Positions 33,351-43,280 of a stretch of 64,000 bases of DNA are shown one piece after another. The notes under the pieces were generated by a model. The model saw only the letters and a program-made list of their open reading frames with translations, was not told the origin of the DNA and did not search any database. Source of the stretch: Paenirhizobium cremeum (GTDB lineage: Bacteria; Pseudomonadota; Alphaproteobacteria; Rhizobiales; Rhizobiaceae); assembly GCF_022884085.1 (NCBI RefSeq), contig NZ_JAGGCS010000001.1:310001-374000 (forward strand), read 5' to 3'. Position 1 is the first letter of the stretch, and every line of letters starts with the position of its first letter. A program made the translations under genes and the position numbers.

Positions 33351-35669
33351 TCAGGGCAAGGTATAGGCGATGACGTAGTCGCCCGGCTTGGTGCCGACCG
33401 AGCCGTGGCCACCGGCCACCATCACGACATACTGCTTGCCATCGTCCAGCGCATAGGTCATCGGCGTCGCCTGCCCACCGGCCGGCAACCTTGCCTTCCA
33501 GAGCTCCCGTCCGGTGGTCAGATCGTAGGCCCGCAGGTAGTTGTCGACCGCTGCTCCGAGGAACGCGACGCCGCCCTTGGTGATTATCGGCCCGCCGATA
33601 CCTGGAACGCCAACCTTGAAGGGCAAGGGCAGCGCCGCCATGTCCATCACCGTGCCGTTTCTGTGCTTGTAGGCGATCTGGCCGGTTCGCAGATCGACGC
33701 CGGCGACATAGCCCCACGGAGGCGCCTGGCACGGAATGCCGAGCGGCGACAGGAACGGCCCCATGTAAACGCCATAGGGCGCGCCGTCATTGCGGTTGAG
33801 GCCCTGCTCCGACCCCTTCTCGTCCTGCCCGCGCGGCGGGACCTCGGCGCGCGGCACCAGCCGCGAGGTGAAGGCGAGATAGGTCGGCATGCCGAACATC
33901 ACCTGACGCTCAGGATCGACGGCAACCGAACCCCAGTTGAAAGTGCCGAAATTGCCGGGATACACCAGGGTGCCTTGCAGCGACGGCGGCGTGTATTGCC
34001 CCTCGTATTTCAGCTTGTGAAAGGCGATCCGGCACGCCATCTGGTCGATCAGTGTGACGCCCCACATGTTCTTCTCTTCCAGCTTTGGAGGACGGAACGT
34101 CAGAGCCGAAAGCGGCTGTGTCGGCGCGGTGAAGTCGCCCTCCACGGCGCCACCCGGCGCGGGCTCTTCGCTGACCGGAACGATCGGCTGCCCGGTCCGC
34201 CGGTCGAGAACGTAAATATCGCCCTGCTTGGTCGGCCCGACCAGCGCCGGCACCGCCGTCCCGTCCTGCTGCGTGATGTCGAGCAGCACGGGCTGGGCCG
34301 GAACGTCCATGTCCCAGAGATCGTGATGGACCGTCTGGCGCACCCAGCGATCTGCGCCGGTATTGATATCGAGTGCGACGATCGAGGAGGAATATTTCTC
34401 TACGTGCTCGCTGCGGCCGATGCCGATCTGGTCCGGAACCTGGTTGCCGAGCGGGATATAGACGAGGCCCAGTTGTTCATCGACCGAGAAGACCGACCAG
34501 CTGTTGGGCGAGTTGGCCGTATAGGTCTCGCCCTCGCCGATGGGCTGGGTCCGGGTCGGATTGCCGCTGTCCCAGTTCCAGATCAGCGCTCCGGTATGCA
34601 CGTCGAAGGCACGAATGACACCGGATTGCTCCTGTGTCGAATAGTTGTCGTTGACCGCTCCGCCGATGATGATCTTCCCGGCGGCGATCACCGGCGGCGA
34701 GGTGGAATAGTAGTAGCCGGCAGGATTGTAGGGCATGCCTGTCTCCAGGTGCAGCACGCCGTTCTCGGCGAAACTCGCGCACACCTTGCCGCTTTCGGCA
34801 TCGAGTGCGATCAGCCGCGCATCGGAGGTCGGCAGATAGACGCGGGTGGCGCATTCGGCTCCCGCCGTCGCGGCCGGGTCGGCATAATAGGTCACGCCGC
34901 GGCAGGTCTGGTGCTGGCGGTCAGGGTTCAGTCCGACATTCGGATCGTATTTCCAGATTTCCTTGCCCGTCGCCGCATCGACCGCGATCGCCCAGTTATG
35001 CGGCGTGCAAAGATAAAGGCGATTGCCGATCTTCAGCGGCGTCACCTGATAGGTGGTCTCTCCGACATCTCCAGGCTGCTTCACATCGCCGGTCTGGTAC
35101 GTCCAGGCGACCTTCAGGTCCTTCACGTTTTCGGTCGTGATCTGCGAAAGCGGCGAGTAGCGCTGGCCGAATGGCGTGCGTCCGTACTGGTGCCATTCCG
35201 CGTCGGCCACCTCCCCGCCATAGGCAGGCGTTTGAACGACCGCCTCCGTCGGCAAGGTGCCGGCCTTGTCCAGCGGATCGATGCTCAGGGAGTAGCCGGC
35301 CACGCCGAGCGAGACCAGCACCGGAACGGCCACCGGCCAGGGCGACGCACCGAGACCGTTCAGGCGCCGGCGAAGCGCCGGCGACAGCAGCAGGAAGGCA
35401 AGCAGGATAACCAGCCCTCCCCGCGTCCCGAGCTGCCACCAGTCGAAGCCGACCTCGAGAATGGCCCAGCCGAGCGTGGCGAGGATGAAGAGCCCGTAGA
35501 GCCACAGCGCCGCCTGGCGGCGCATGAGAAGCAGGATTGCGGTGAGAATGAAGACGATGCCGGCGACAAGATAGAAAGGGCTGCCGGACAGGGTGACGAG
35601 CTCGACGCCGCCGATGGCAAGCACAAGCCCGATTGCGCCGAACAGAACGGCGGTAAGGACAACGACCAT
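33351..35669 (-). CDS. gcd: Membrane-bound PQQ-dependent glucose dehydrogenase
   Basis: A 772-residue quinoprotein oxidising glucose (or quinate/shikimate-type substrates) in the periplasm and passing electrons to ubiquinone. The first ~135 residues hold about five transmembrane helices (for example VVVLTAVLFGAIGLVLAIGG), followed by an eight-bladed propeller with repeated W motifs (AEWHQYGRTPFGQRYSPL, DLKVAWTYQTGD, WDMDVPAQPVLLDI, RTGQIAYKHRNGT). The cofactor must come from elsewhere, as no pqq genes are in the window. The subfamily covers glucose, quinate and shikimate dehydrogenases; glucose is the commonest. GGAA precedes the ATG. It is divergent from pncA. Confidence 0.9.
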   Translation of the reverse strand: MVVVLTAVLFGAIGLVLAIGGVELVTLSGSPFYLVAGIVFILTAILLLMRRQAALWLYGLFILATLGWAILEVGFDWWQLGTRGGLVILLAFLLLSPALRRRLNGLGASPWPVAVPVLVSLGVAGYSLSIDPLDKAGTLPTEAVVQTPAYGGEVADAEWHQYGRTPFGQRYSPLSQITTENVKDLKVAWTYQTGDVKQPGDVGETTYQVTPLKIGNRLYLCTPHNWAIAVDAATGKEIWKYDPNVGLNPDRQHQTCRGVTYYADPAATAGAECATRVYLPTSDARLIALDAESGKVCASFAENGVLHLETGMPYNPAGYYYSTSPPVIAAGKIIIGGAVNDNYSTQEQSGVIRAFDVHTGALIWNWDSGNPTRTQPIGEGETYTANSPNSWSVFSVDEQLGLVYIPLGNQVPDQIGIGRSEHVEKYSSSIVALDINTGADRWVRQTVHHDLWDMDVPAQPVLLDITQQDGTAVPALVGPTKQGDIYVLDRRTGQPIVPVSEEPAPGGAVEGDFTAPTQPLSALTFRPPKLEEKNMWGVTLIDQMACRIAFHKLKYEGQYTPPSLQGTLVYPGNFGTFNWGSVAVDPERQVMFGMPTYLAFTSRLVPRAEVPPRGQDEKGSEQGLNRNDGAPYGVYMGPFLSPLGIPCQAPPWGYVAGVDLRTGQIAYKHRNGTVMDMAALPLPFKVGVPGIGGPIITKGGVAFLGAAVDNYLRAYDLTTGRELWKARLPAGGQATPMTYALDDGKQYVVMVAGGHGSVGTKPGDYVIAYTLP

Positions 35670-36054
35670 GTCTTTTCCAATTCGTTATGGAAATAAATTC
35701 TCAGACAGCGGAGACGTGCCTCCGCCACGGCGGAAACGCAACCGCAGCAATTTTGTTCCATGAGGATATCGACGCATAAACTGAAAAGCGCCCCGGGGAA
35801 GATAACCGGCTCCGGCCCACGCTGGAGCCATTGGGACGGCAGGACGCCGGTCGAGCCGACCCCAAACCCATCGACGGCCGCCCGTAGCAGGGCAAGAGCG
35901 TGACGCCTGAAGGCGACACAAGACATCGCCCCAATCGCTTGCCCGCCTAGGATTTCCGTCATCGGAGAAAGACGGAGGACAACGCAGCCCCACCCTTGAT
36001 CCGACCGCCGCCGCTTGCCATCTTGCGGCGCATACAGACAAGAAGGGAACGCCA
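35670..36054. other. 385-base non-coding region between divergent gcd and pncA
   Basis: No credible gene. It must carry both promoters, though I see no near-consensus box. Several short GC-rich inverted repeats are present: GCGGAG/CTCCGC (35708-35713, 35720-35725), a GGCTCC/GGAGCC pair near 35800-35830, and CGCCT/AGGCG near 35900-35915. The pncA ribosome site AGAAGGGAA lies at the right end. Open frames here are shadows of the flanking genes. Confidence 0.5.
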
Positions 36055-36681
36055 ATGACCAAGGCTCTGCTGCTGATCGACATCCAGAACGGCTTCTGCC
36101 CCGGCGGCAACCTGCCGGTGGCGGATGGCGACAAGGTTGTGCCCGTCGCCAATGCGCTGATGGCGAGTGGCCGCTACACGCTCGTCGTCGCCTCGCAGGA
36201 CTGGCACCCGGCCAATCACGGCAGCTTCGCCTCGCAGCATCCCGGCAAGGCTCCCTTCGAAATGGGCGAACTCTCCGGTAAGCCGCAGGTGATGTGGCCC
36301 GACCATTGCGTGCAGGGCACCCGCGATGCCGATTTTCATCCCGCGCTCGACACCGCCGCAATCGACTACGTGCAGAAAAAGGGCCAGGACCCCGCTGTCG
36401 ACAGCTACTCTGCCTTCCGTGACAACGATCGCTCGGCGCTGACGGGCCTTGACACCTACCTGAAGGAAAACGGCGTCAACGAACTCGACATCATGGGCCT
36501 TGCCACCGATTACTGCGTCAAGTTCTCAGCACTCGACGCCGTCGACATGCTGCCGGGCGCCACGGTGCGTTTCATCGAGGATGGTTCACGCGGCATCGAC
36601 CCGGAGGGCGTGAAAGCTGCCATCGCCGAAATGAAGGCCAGCGGAATCGAGGTCGTCAGAAGCACTGATATAATCGTTTGA
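36055..36681 (+). CDS. pncA: Bifunctional nicotinamidase/pyrazinamidase
   Basis: A 208-residue isochorismatase-fold hydrolase converting nicotinamide to nicotinate for NAD salvage. The catalytic Asp is at residue 9 (LLLIDIQNGF), metal ligands lie in SQDWHPANHGSF, the catalytic Lys in the KKGQDP region, and the nucleophilic Cys in GLATDYCVKFSAL (about 153). AGAAGGGAA precedes the ATG. Followed 85 bases later by panC; both concern cofactor synthesis, but separate transcription is likely. Confidence 0.95.
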   Translation: MTKALLLIDIQNGFCPGGNLPVADGDKVVPVANALMASGRYTLVVASQDWHPANHGSFASQHPGKAPFEMGELSGKPQVMWPDHCVQGTRDADFHPALDTAAIDYVQKKGQDPAVDSYSAFRDNDRSALTGLDTYLKENGVNELDIMGLATDYCVKFSALDAVDMLPGATVRFIEDGSRGIDPEGVKAAIAEMKASGIEVVRSTDIIV

Positions 36682-36766
36682 GAAAAAGCTCCAACCGATT
36701 CAGCGGATTGCCTTTTTGCGGGAACGGCGCTAGTGCAGCCCGTCGCGTCAATCGGGAGGAGCCGAT

Positions 36767-37639
36767 ATGGAGACCGTCACAACTATTTCCGCCCTCCGGC
36801 AGCGGCTTGCCCCTCATCGCCGCGCCGCCCGCGACATCGGCTTCGTGCCGACCATGGGCTATCTGCATGAAGGCCATATGAGCCTCGTGGAACGTTCTCG
36901 TGCCGAAAACGACGTCACCGTCGTCTCGATCTTCGTGAACCCTTTGCAGTTCGGCAGGAACGAGGACCTCGATCAATATCCGCGCGACCTCGCGCGCGAC
37001 AGCAAGATGCTGGAACGCGCCGGCGTCGATTTCCTCTTCGCGCCGCGCGTCGAGGACATGTATCCGCGACCGATGGAAACCGTTGTCGACGTGCCGGCAC
37101 TCGGGGCCGAGCTCGAAGGCGCCGCCCGGCCGGGCCATTTTGCCGGTGTCGCGACAGTGGTCACCAAGCTGTTCAACATCGTCCAGCCCCATGCGGCCTA
37201 TTTCGGCGAGAAGGATTACCAGCAGGTGGCGATCATCCGCCGCATGGTCGAGGACCTTGCCCAGCCGGTGCGGGTCGTGCCGGTGCCGACGGTGCGCGAG
37301 GCAGACGGCCTCGCCTGCTCCTCGCGCAACGTCTACCTCTCGGAGAAGGAACGCTCGGCTGCGGTCATCGTGCCGAAGGCGCTCGACGAGGCGCTGCGAC
37401 TGCGCATGCTCGGCGTGACCGATCCCGCCACGATGGAGCGCATGCTTTCCGCCTTCATAACCGCAGAACCGCTGGCGACACCGGAAGTCGTGGCGGTACG
37501 CCATCCCGATACGCTGATGCCGCTTGGCGTCCTCGACGGACCTTTTCTCGTCCTGCTCTACGTCCGCATCGGAAAAACCAGGCTGCTCGACAACCGCGTG
37601 ATCGACGCCGGCTCAGCCAGAGGCAGGGAGGCCGCCTAA
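36767..37639 (+). CDS. panC: Pantothenate synthetase (pantoate-beta-alanine ligase)
   Basis: A 290-residue enzyme joining pantoate and beta-alanine using ATP, the last step of pantothenate synthesis. The HIGH-like motif [17 protein letters not shown], the substrate-binding [37 protein letters not shown], and the KMSKS-like [14 protein letters not shown] are all present. AGGAGG-like sequence precedes the ATG. It lies one base before panB, giving a clear panC-panB operon. Confidence 0.97.
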   Translation: METVTTISALRQRLAPHRRAARDIGFVPTMGYLHEGHMSLVERSRAENDVTVVSIFVNPLQFGRNEDLDQYPRDLARDSKMLERAGVDFLFAPRVEDMYPRPMETVVDVPALGAELEGAARPGHFAGVATVVTKLFNIVQPHAAYFGEKDYQQVAIIRRMVEDLAQPVRVVPVPTVREADGLACSSRNVYLSEKERSAAVIVPKALDEALRLRMLGVTDPATMERMLSAFITAEPLATPEVVAVRHPDTLMPLGVLDGPFLVLLYVRIGKTRLLDNRVIDAGSARGREAA

Positions 37640-37640
37640 A

Positions 37641-38468
37641 ATGAGCACACCACCCCGCCAGAAGCGTCTTACCCCGGCAGACATCGCCGCGCTCAAGGGC
37701 AATCGGCCCGTCGTGTCGCTGACCGCCTATACGACGCCCATGGCGCGCCTGCTCGATCCCCACTGCGATTTCCTGCTGGTCGGCGATAGCCTCGGCATGG
37801 TTCTCTACGGTATGGATACGACGGTCGGCGTCACCATGGAAATGATGATTGCCCATGGCCAGGCCGTTATGCGGGGCGTCTCCCGCGCCTGCGTCATCAT
37901 CGACATGCCATTCGGTTCCTACCAGGAATCGAAGGAGCAGGCCTTCCGCTCGGCCGCCCGCATCATGAAGGAAACCGGCTGCGACGGCGTGAAGCTGGAA
38001 GGCGGCGCGGAAATGGCCGAGACCGTAGCCTTCCTCGTCGACCGCGGCGTGCCGGTGCTCGGCCATGTCGGGTTGATGCCACAGCAGGTGAACACCGCCG
38101 GCGGCTATCGCTCAAAGGGCCATAGCGACAAGGAAGCGGAAAAAATCCGCCGCGACGCCCGCGCCATCGACGAAGCCGGCGCCTTCGCCATGGTCATCGA
38201 AGGCACGGTCGAACCGCTTGCCCGCGAGATCAGCGCCGCGGTATCCGCCACCACGATTGGCATAGGCGCATCCCCCGCCTGTGACGGCCAGATCCTCGTT
38301 TCCGACGACATGCTGGGCCTTTTCAATGACTTCAAGCCGCGCTTCGTCAAGCACTATGCCGAACTTGCCGAGGTGATCTCGAAGGCCGCTGCGGATTATG
38401 CCGGCGAAGTCCGGGCGCGCACCTTCCCCGGCTCGGAGCACACCTTCCAGCCGCGTCTGAAAAGCTGA
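37641..38468 (+). CDS. panB: 3-methyl-2-oxobutanoate hydroxymethyltransferase (ketopantoate hydroxymethyltransferase)
   Basis: A 275-residue barrel enzyme forming ketopantoate from 2-oxoisovalerate and methylene-tetrahydrofolate. Landmarks are [16 protein letters not shown], the metal-binding [38 protein letters not shown] and [11 protein letters not shown]. The substrate 2-oxoisovalerate is also the valine precursor, linking this operon to ilvIH. The ATG follows the panC stop after one base, with GGCAGGGAGG inside the panC end. Confidence 0.97.
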   Translation: MSTPPRQKRLTPADIAALKGNRPVVSLTAYTTPMARLLDPHCDFLLVGDSLGMVLYGMDTTVGVTMEMMIAHGQAVMRGVSRACVIIDMPFGSYQESKEQAFRSAARIMKETGCDGVKLEGGAEMAETVAFLVDRGVPVLGHVGLMPQQVNTAGGYRSKGHSDKEAEKIRRDARAIDEAGAFAMVIEGTVEPLAREISAAVSATTIGIGASPACDGQILVSDDMLGLFNDFKPRFVKHYAELAEVISKAAADYAGEVRARTFPGSEHTFQPRLKS

Positions 38469-38547
38469 CCGCTCCGGCGGTTTCCGCGATTGAAACCTCC
38501 GGGCGTCCGCTCTTATGGTACGCCAACGGGAATCGAAGGGACCAGCC

Positions 38548-39417
38548 ATGCCGGAAATCGTCAGGATCGCCAATGACCGTCTTGCCGTCGAGGTTTCCTC
38601 TCTCGGCGCGGAGATGCAGTCGCTGTCCTCCTCCGATGGCCGTTCATGGCTCTGGACCGGTGACGCCGCCTGGTGGTCGGGACGCTCGCCCATTCTCTTT
38701 CCGATTGTCGGAAAAGCGCCCGGCAATAGGTTGACCGTTGACGGACGGCAGGTGGAGATGGCGCAGCACGGCTTTGCCCGTCGCAGCGAATTCGCGCTCG
38801 CCAGCCGGACCGAAACGAGTTGTTCGCACCGGCTCGCGGCAACGGATGCAACACGGGCCGTCTACCCCTTCGAGTTCGCGCTGACGCTCACCCACTCTCT
38901 CGACGGCGACACCCTTACCGTCACCGCTGAGGTGGACAACCTCGACGAAAAGCCCCTGCCCTTCGGACTGGGCTTTCACCCCGCCTTCCTCTGGCCGCTT
39001 CCCGATGGTGACGGCAAGCCGCATGTGGTCGAACTCGAAAACGGGGCAGAGCCGCCGCTTGCAAGACTTGAGGATGGGCTCCTCCGCCCGGAGCGCCTTG
39101 CCTCGCCCTTCGCGGCAGGCAAGCTCCAGGTTTCCTCCGAAATGTTCGCGGATGACGCGATGATTTTCCTGGAAGGGGCCGGAACAGCGCTCACCTATGG
39201 CGTCGATGGCGGTGCGGTCCTTCGCTTCCGCTTCGAGAACCTGCCGAACCTTGCCCTTTGGAGCAAACCCGGTGCACCTTTCCTTTGTGTCGAGCCCTGG
39301 CACGGCACCGCCGCAGCCATGGGCGCGTCAGACGACCTTGCGGCACGGCCCTTCACCACGATACTGCCGCCGGGTGAAAAGGCCTGCTTTGCCTTCAGCG
39401 TCGAAATCCCCGCCTGA
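38548..39417 (+). CDS. Aldose 1-epimerase family protein (LacX-like)
   Basis: A 289-residue beta-sandwich protein of the galactose mutarotase superfamily. It shows VSSLGAEMQSLSS, WLWTGDAAWWSGRSPILFPIVG, the substrate-binding MAQHGFARRSEF, GLGFHPAFLWPL (catalytic His) and a late FLCVEPWHGTA (catalytic Glu). This pattern is the LacX-like branch, whose sugar substrate is uncertain. The ATG at 38548 with GAAGGG upstream was chosen over a frame extension to 38515. Its end is ten bases from the convergent DUF2164 gene. Confidence 0.9.
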   Translation: MPEIVRIANDRLAVEVSSLGAEMQSLSSSDGRSWLWTGDAAWWSGRSPILFPIVGKAPGNRLTVDGRQVEMAQHGFARRSEFALASRTETSCSHRLAATDATRAVYPFEFALTLTHSLDGDTLTVTAEVDNLDEKPLPFGLGFHPAFLWPLPDGDGKPHVVELENGAEPPLARLEDGLLRPERLASPFAAGKLQVSSEMFADDAMIFLEGAGTALTYGVDGGAVLRFRFENLPNLALWSKPGAPFLCVEPWHGTAAAMGASDDLAARPFTTILPPGEKACFAFSVEIPA

Positions 39418-39426
39418 GGCGAAGCT

Positions 39427-39675
39427 TCAAGCTCCGACCGGCCTCTCCATCTGATAGATCGCATCGCCAAGGCTCTCGACCTGCCGTGCGAGCAGCGCCT
39501 GCGCGTCATGCAGGCCGCGATTGTAGAGAAGCGCGCCAATGGTGCCTGCCATGAACGCGATCAGGTTTTCCGCCTCGAAACGGCCGAGTTTCAGGTCGTA
39601 TTCCGTGTCGATATGCTTCTGCACGGCTTTCACCAGCACCGCCAGCTGCTCGGGAGAAAAATCGGGCTTGGCCAT
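39427..39675 (-). CDS. DUF2164 family protein
   Basis: An 82-residue protein with the DUF2164 signature: FSPEQLAVLVKAVQKHIDTEYDLKLGRFEAE, then LIAFMAGTIGALLYNRGLHDAQ. No enzymatic motif and no export signal; the function of the family is not known. The starting ATG is preceded by GAAAGGAACGGC. Convergent with the aldose epimerase gene and divergent from azlC. Confidence 0.85.
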   Translation of the reverse strand: MAKPDFSPEQLAVLVKAVQKHIDTEYDLKLGRFEAENLIAFMAGTIGALLYNRGLHDAQALLARQVESLGDAIYQMERPVGA

Positions 39676-39821
39676 GGCCGCCGTTCCTTTCGTTCAAGAA
39701 ATCCCTGCCGACATCCGCGAGGTTGCGGTCGCGATCAATTCCGCGCGATCAGCCATCACGCGAATTGGTTTGTCTATCAAAGCCTTTTGCGACAGTGAGA
39801 GGCAGACCACAATAGAGACGA

Positions 39822-40535
39822 ATGATGCGAAGCGACTTTATCGAGGGCATGCGCGGCAGCATGCCGATCCTTTTTTCCACCATGCCCTTTGCGGCGCTCT
39901 TCGGTGCGGTCGCGGTCGCCAACGGCCAGACGGTTGCCGAGGCGACACTGATGAGCGCCAGCGTCTTCGCCGGCGCAAGCCAGCTCGTCGGCATCGAGTT
40001 GTTCGGCCATTCCGTGCCGCTCTGGGTGATCGTACTGTCGATCCTCGCCGTCAACTTCCGCCACGTGCTCTATTCGGCCGCCATCGCGCCCTTCGTCAGC
40101 CACTTCACGCTGGCGCAGAAAGCCGCAAGCTTTTTCCTTCTAACCGACCCGCAATTTGCCGAAACGCTGACGCGCGGTGAAACCAGCCGTCCCGTGACCT
40201 TCGCCTGGTACATGGGATTTGCGATGACGATCTACATTCCCTGGGTCGCCATGACCACGGTCGGCGGGCTGCTCGGCAGAGTAATGGGCGAGCCGGCCAA
40301 TTGGGGCATCGACGTCCTGCTGCCGATCTATTTCATGGGTCTCGTGCTGGGCTTCCGCAAACGCAGCAACTTCCTTTTGATCGTCGCGGTTAGCGCCGTG
40401 GCCTCCATCGCCGCCCAGAAGCTCGTCGGCTCGCCTTGGCACGTCAGCATCGGCGCCATCGCCGGCGTGGTGCTCGCCGCACTGCTGCCGCCGAAGAAGA
40501 CTGGAAATGTCGCGGAGAAGGAGGCTGCCCGATGA
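39822..40535 (+). CDS. azlC: AzlC family branched-chain amino acid exporter, large subunit
   Basis: A 237-residue membrane protein with about six helices of the AzlC/YgaZ type, which with AzlD exports branched-chain amino acids or analogues. Typical stretches are GMRGSMPILFSTMPFAALFG, LMSASVFAGASQLVGIELFG, VNFRHVLYSAAIAPF and FFLLTDPQFAETL. There are two adjacent ATGs (39822, 39825). The stop overlaps the azlD start (ATGA), so the two subunits are translationally coupled. Confidence 0.93.
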   Translation: MMRSDFIEGMRGSMPILFSTMPFAALFGAVAVANGQTVAEATLMSASVFAGASQLVGIELFGHSVPLWVIVLSILAVNFRHVLYSAAIAPFVSHFTLAQKAASFFLLTDPQFAETLTRGETSRPVTFAWYMGFAMTIYIPWVAMTTVGGLLGRVMGEPANWGIDVLLPIYFMGLVLGFRKRSNFLLIVAVSAVASIAAQKLVGSPWHVSIGAIAGVVLAALLPPKKTGNVAEKEAAR

Positions 40536-40843
40536 GCACGCTCCTGACGCCCTACATGACGCTGCTGATCGCGGCAGCCGCCATAGCCACCTTTCTCACC
40601 CGCATCGCCGGCTACATCCTGGTAAAACGGCTGAAAACCATGCCGCCACGATTGGAGGCGGCCCTGAACGCGGTTCCCGCCGCCGTTCTGACGACCCTGG
40701 TCGCCCCCGCCTTCTTTTCCGGCGGGCTCGACATCAAGGTCGCGATGGCGGCTTCGCTGCTGATCGGGCTGCGCTACTCGGCGATCCCGATGCTCGCCGG
40801 CGGCTGGCTCGTGGTGATGGCGGCGCGTCAGTTCCTGATGTGA
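40532..40843 (+). CDS. azlD: AzlD family branched-chain amino acid exporter, small subunit
   Basis: A 103-residue, four-helix membrane protein of the AzlD/YgaH family: YMTLLIAAAAIATFLTRIAGY, then LEAALNAVPAAVLTTLVAPAFFSGG and the final GGWLVVMAARQFLM. It partners AzlC in amino-acid export. The ATG overlaps the azlC stop by four bases; a GGAGAAGGAGG-like site lies in the end of azlC. Convergent with the aminopeptidase P gene. Confidence 0.93.
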   Translation: MSTLLTPYMTLLIAAAAIATFLTRIAGYILVKRLKTMPPRLEAALNAVPAAVLTTLVAPAFFSGGLDIKVAMAASLLIGLRYSAIPMLAGGWLVVMAARQFLM

Positions 40844-40871
40844 CGCGCGCACCCGGATTGAAACGACCGGA

Positions 40872-42713
40872 TCAGGCCTCGCCGCGGAAGGGTGCGGTCG
40901 CCCGCTCCAGCCATTCCCGCGCCTTGGGATCATGGATCAGCGGCATCAGTTCAGCGCGAGTCTTTTCGTGATAGGCATCGAGCCAGCGCAGTTCCTCGTC
41001 GGTCAGGAGATGCGTGTCGACGAGGTATTTGTCGATGGGCACGAAAGTCAGCGTCTCGAAGGAGAGCATCGGCTGATCGCCGCCCTCGACGGGTTCCGCC
41101 TCGCGCACATAGACGAGGTTTTCGATGCGGATGCCGAAATGACCGGGACGATAGTAGCCGGGTTCGTTGGAGAGGATCATGCCCGGCAGCAGTTCCTGCG
41201 TTGAAAGGCGCGAAATGCGCTGCGGTCCTTCATGCACGGAGAGATAGGAACCGACCCCGTGCCCCGTGCCGTGGGCGAAATCCGCTCCCGCCTTCCACAA
41301 CGCTATACGGGCCAGAGGATCGAGATCGCAGCCTCTCGTTCCCTTCGGAAAACGCGCGGTGCTGATCGCAATCATGCCCTTCAGCACAAGGGTAAAGAAC
41401 CGCCGCTGCTCGTCCGGCACCGGGCCGATCGCGATGGTGCGGGTGATATCCGTGGTTCCGTTCACATATTGCGCGCCGGAATCGATCAGGAACATCTCTC
41501 CCGACTTGAGCGGCCGGTCGGTCTCCGTCGTCACCCGGTAGTGAATGATCGCGGCATGTTCGCCGGCGCCGGAAATCGTGTCGAAGGAGATATCCTTGAG
41601 CGGGTTCTGCATCCGCTCGCCGACCCGCGCCCGCGCCTCTTCCAGCGCCTTCGTCGCAGCGATCTCGGTAACCGTGCCGGGGTGCTGCCCGTCCAGCCAG
41701 GAGAGGAATTCGGTTACCGCCACGCCGTCCTGCAGATGCGCCGCCGCCGAGCCGTTCAGTTCGACGCTGTTCTTGGTCGCCCTCGGAATCCTCACCGGGT
41801 CCGCGCCCTCAACGACGTTGCCGCCGTGAAGGCGGATGAGTTCCACCAGCGCGAAGGGCGCGAGATCCGGATCGACGAGAATGCTGGCGCCCTTGGCGGA
41901 AAGCTGCGCCAGGCGGCCGGTCAGAAGCTCCGGATCGACCTGCTCGCAAAGCTGGCCGAGATAGGCCTCCGCCTCGATGCCGGTCTTGCGCTTGTCGAGA
42001 AAAAGCTCCGCCTTCCCGTCGGCATGGATGATGGCGCGCGCCAGGGGATGGGGCGTATGCGGCACATCCGAACCGCGAATGTTGAATATCCACGCGACCG
42101 AGGATGGATCGGTAATCAGTACCGCGGCGAGCCCGCGCTCCTTCAGGTCCATGGCGATCTTGGCGATCTTGTCGCGCGCCAGCGAGCCGGCATAGGCAAT
42201 GGTCTGTATCGTGACAGTGCCAAGCGGTTCCTCCGGTCGGTCCTCCCAGATCGCATCAACGGGATTGCGGGTGAGCATGACAACGGCGCCCTCCTTCTCG
42301 GCAAGCGCCTTTTCCAGCCGCCGCACCTCCGCCGTCGTGTGCAGCCAGGGGTCGATGCCGAGCTGGAAACCGGCATGTGCATGCCCGCGCAACCATAGGT
42401 GCGGCGGTTCGCCGACGAGATCGCCACCGGTGAAGACCGACTGATCGACCTGCTGGGCAAGCTGCGTCGTATAGCGGCCATCGACGAAAACCACCGCCTG
42501 CCCCGCCGTCACCAGCGCCTGACCCGCCGAACCGGTGAAACCCGTAAGCCAGGAAAGCCTTTCGGCCGAAGCGGGCACATATTCGCCCTGGTATTCGTCT
42601 GCGCGAGGCACGAGCAGACCGTCGATGCCGAGGTCGGCGAACTGCGCCCTTAGCGCCTCGATGCGTTCGCGGCCGTATTGCGGAGTGGAGGTGACGTCAA
42701 AGGACTGAAACAT
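40872..42713 (-). CDS. pepP: Xaa-Pro aminopeptidase (aminopeptidase P family)
   Basis: A 613-residue cytosolic metalloenzyme that removes an N-terminal residue before proline. It has the three-domain eukaryote-like form: two creatinase-type N-terminal domains (ALRAQFADLGIDGLLVPRADEY) and a pita-bread catalytic domain. Metal ligands are visible in FLIDSGAQYVNGTTDITRT (two Asp), AHGTGHGVGSYL (His), LSNEPGYY (Glu) and RIENLVYV (Glu). Single-gene unit; the symbol follows function, not strict orthology to E. coli pepP. Confidence 0.94.
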   Translation of the reverse strand: MFQSFDVTSTPQYGRERIEALRAQFADLGIDGLLVPRADEYQGEYVPASAERLSWLTGFTGSAGQALVTAGQAVVFVDGRYTTQLAQQVDQSVFTGGDLVGEPPHLWLRGHAHAGFQLGIDPWLHTTAEVRRLEKALAEKEGAVVMLTRNPVDAIWEDRPEEPLGTVTIQTIAYAGSLARDKIAKIAMDLKERGLAAVLITDPSSVAWIFNIRGSDVPHTPHPLARAIIHADGKAELFLDKRKTGIEAEAYLGQLCEQVDPELLTGRLAQLSAKGASILVDPDLAPFALVELIRLHGGNVVEGADPVRIPRATKNSVELNGSAAAHLQDGVAVTEFLSWLDGQHPGTVTEIAATKALEEARARVGERMQNPLKDISFDTISGAGEHAAIIHYRVTTETDRPLKSGEMFLIDSGAQYVNGTTDITRTIAIGPVPDEQRRFFTLVLKGMIAISTARFPKGTRGCDLDPLARIALWKAGADFAHGTGHGVGSYLSVHEGPQRISRLSTQELLPGMILSNEPGYYRPGHFGIRIENLVYVREAEPVEGGDQPMLSFETLTFVPIDKYLVDTHLLTDEELRWLDAYHEKTRAELMPLIHDPKAREWLERATAPFRGEA

Positions 42714-42949
42714 GAAGAGACTACCTGCCTGAAGGATTCGTGGCTCCGCTTATAGCAAGCCCGGACGCTGCTGCCCATTTCCAACCGTCGGCACACAGCA
42801 CAGCGAAATGACGCACCGCACCATAAGAATTTCAAAATCGCTCAAATCTGCACAAGAAGACGTCATCGGGATCGTATTTTCGCTCGACCAATGCGAAGAA
42901 CGCATAGCACCCTTGAGGCAAGCCCACTCACTGCGCCGCATCGCACGAA

Positions 42950-42955
42950 CTATAT
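42950..42955 (+). promoter_or_regulatory. -10 element before the DUF1127-like gene
   Basis: CTATAT, a perfect match to the rhizobial -10 consensus, about 40 bases upstream of the small gene. The expected -35 position (42927-42932, CTCACT) is a poor match, so the promoter may need an activator or an alternative sigma factor. Confidence 0.4.
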
Positions 42956-42996
42956 TCACACCATCAATGGCTCACACAGCGCGACGAAGGAGAGAG

Positions 42997-43173
42997 ATGA
43001 TGGCAGGTTCATTTTTCCGCAACGCATATCGGCACCTCATCGCTGCTCGTGAGCGGCAAGCGGAGCGCTATGTTACGGGCGCCCTTCTCGGCATGGACGA
43101 CAAGGCCCTGCAGCAGATGGGCGTCTCGCGCGAAGAACTTCGCCGCAAGGAGCGGCAGCACGCATTTTTCTGA
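42997..43173 (+). CDS. DUF1127-like small basic protein
   Basis: A 58-residue, Arg-rich protein, MMAGSFFRNAYRHLIAARER..., with GALLGMDDKALQQMGVSREELRRKER in the C-terminal half. The arrangement (basic helix, then a 'D..L..MG..R.EL' turn) is that of DUF1127-type small proteins of alphaproteobacteria; some family members bind RNA and affect stress and phosphate responses, but nothing specific can be claimed here. A strong site (GAAGGAGAGAG) precedes the ATG. It is its own transcript, with a perfect -10 element upstream and a strong terminator about 110 bases after the stop. Confidence 0.75.
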   Translation: MMAGSFFRNAYRHLIAARERQAERYVTGALLGMDDKALQQMGVSREELRRKERQHAFF

Positions 43174-43280
43174 GAACCGGAGACCGCAACGAAAGGATCT
43201 CGGCAACCTCAACGGAAAGTATTCCCGCTTGAGCGATCCTCCCAAGGCTCGCGGGAACGGACCGGCAAGACCGGCCCAGC

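Noticed and set aside
33282-35696. Plus-strand open frame of 804 codons opposite gcd
   Set aside because: Shadow of the PQQ dehydrogenase, which has clear quinoprotein motifs on the other strand.
36680-36766. A possible terminator with a TTTTT run after pncA
   Set aside because: The T run (near 36710) is not preceded by a stem of useful length, so no terminator was called.
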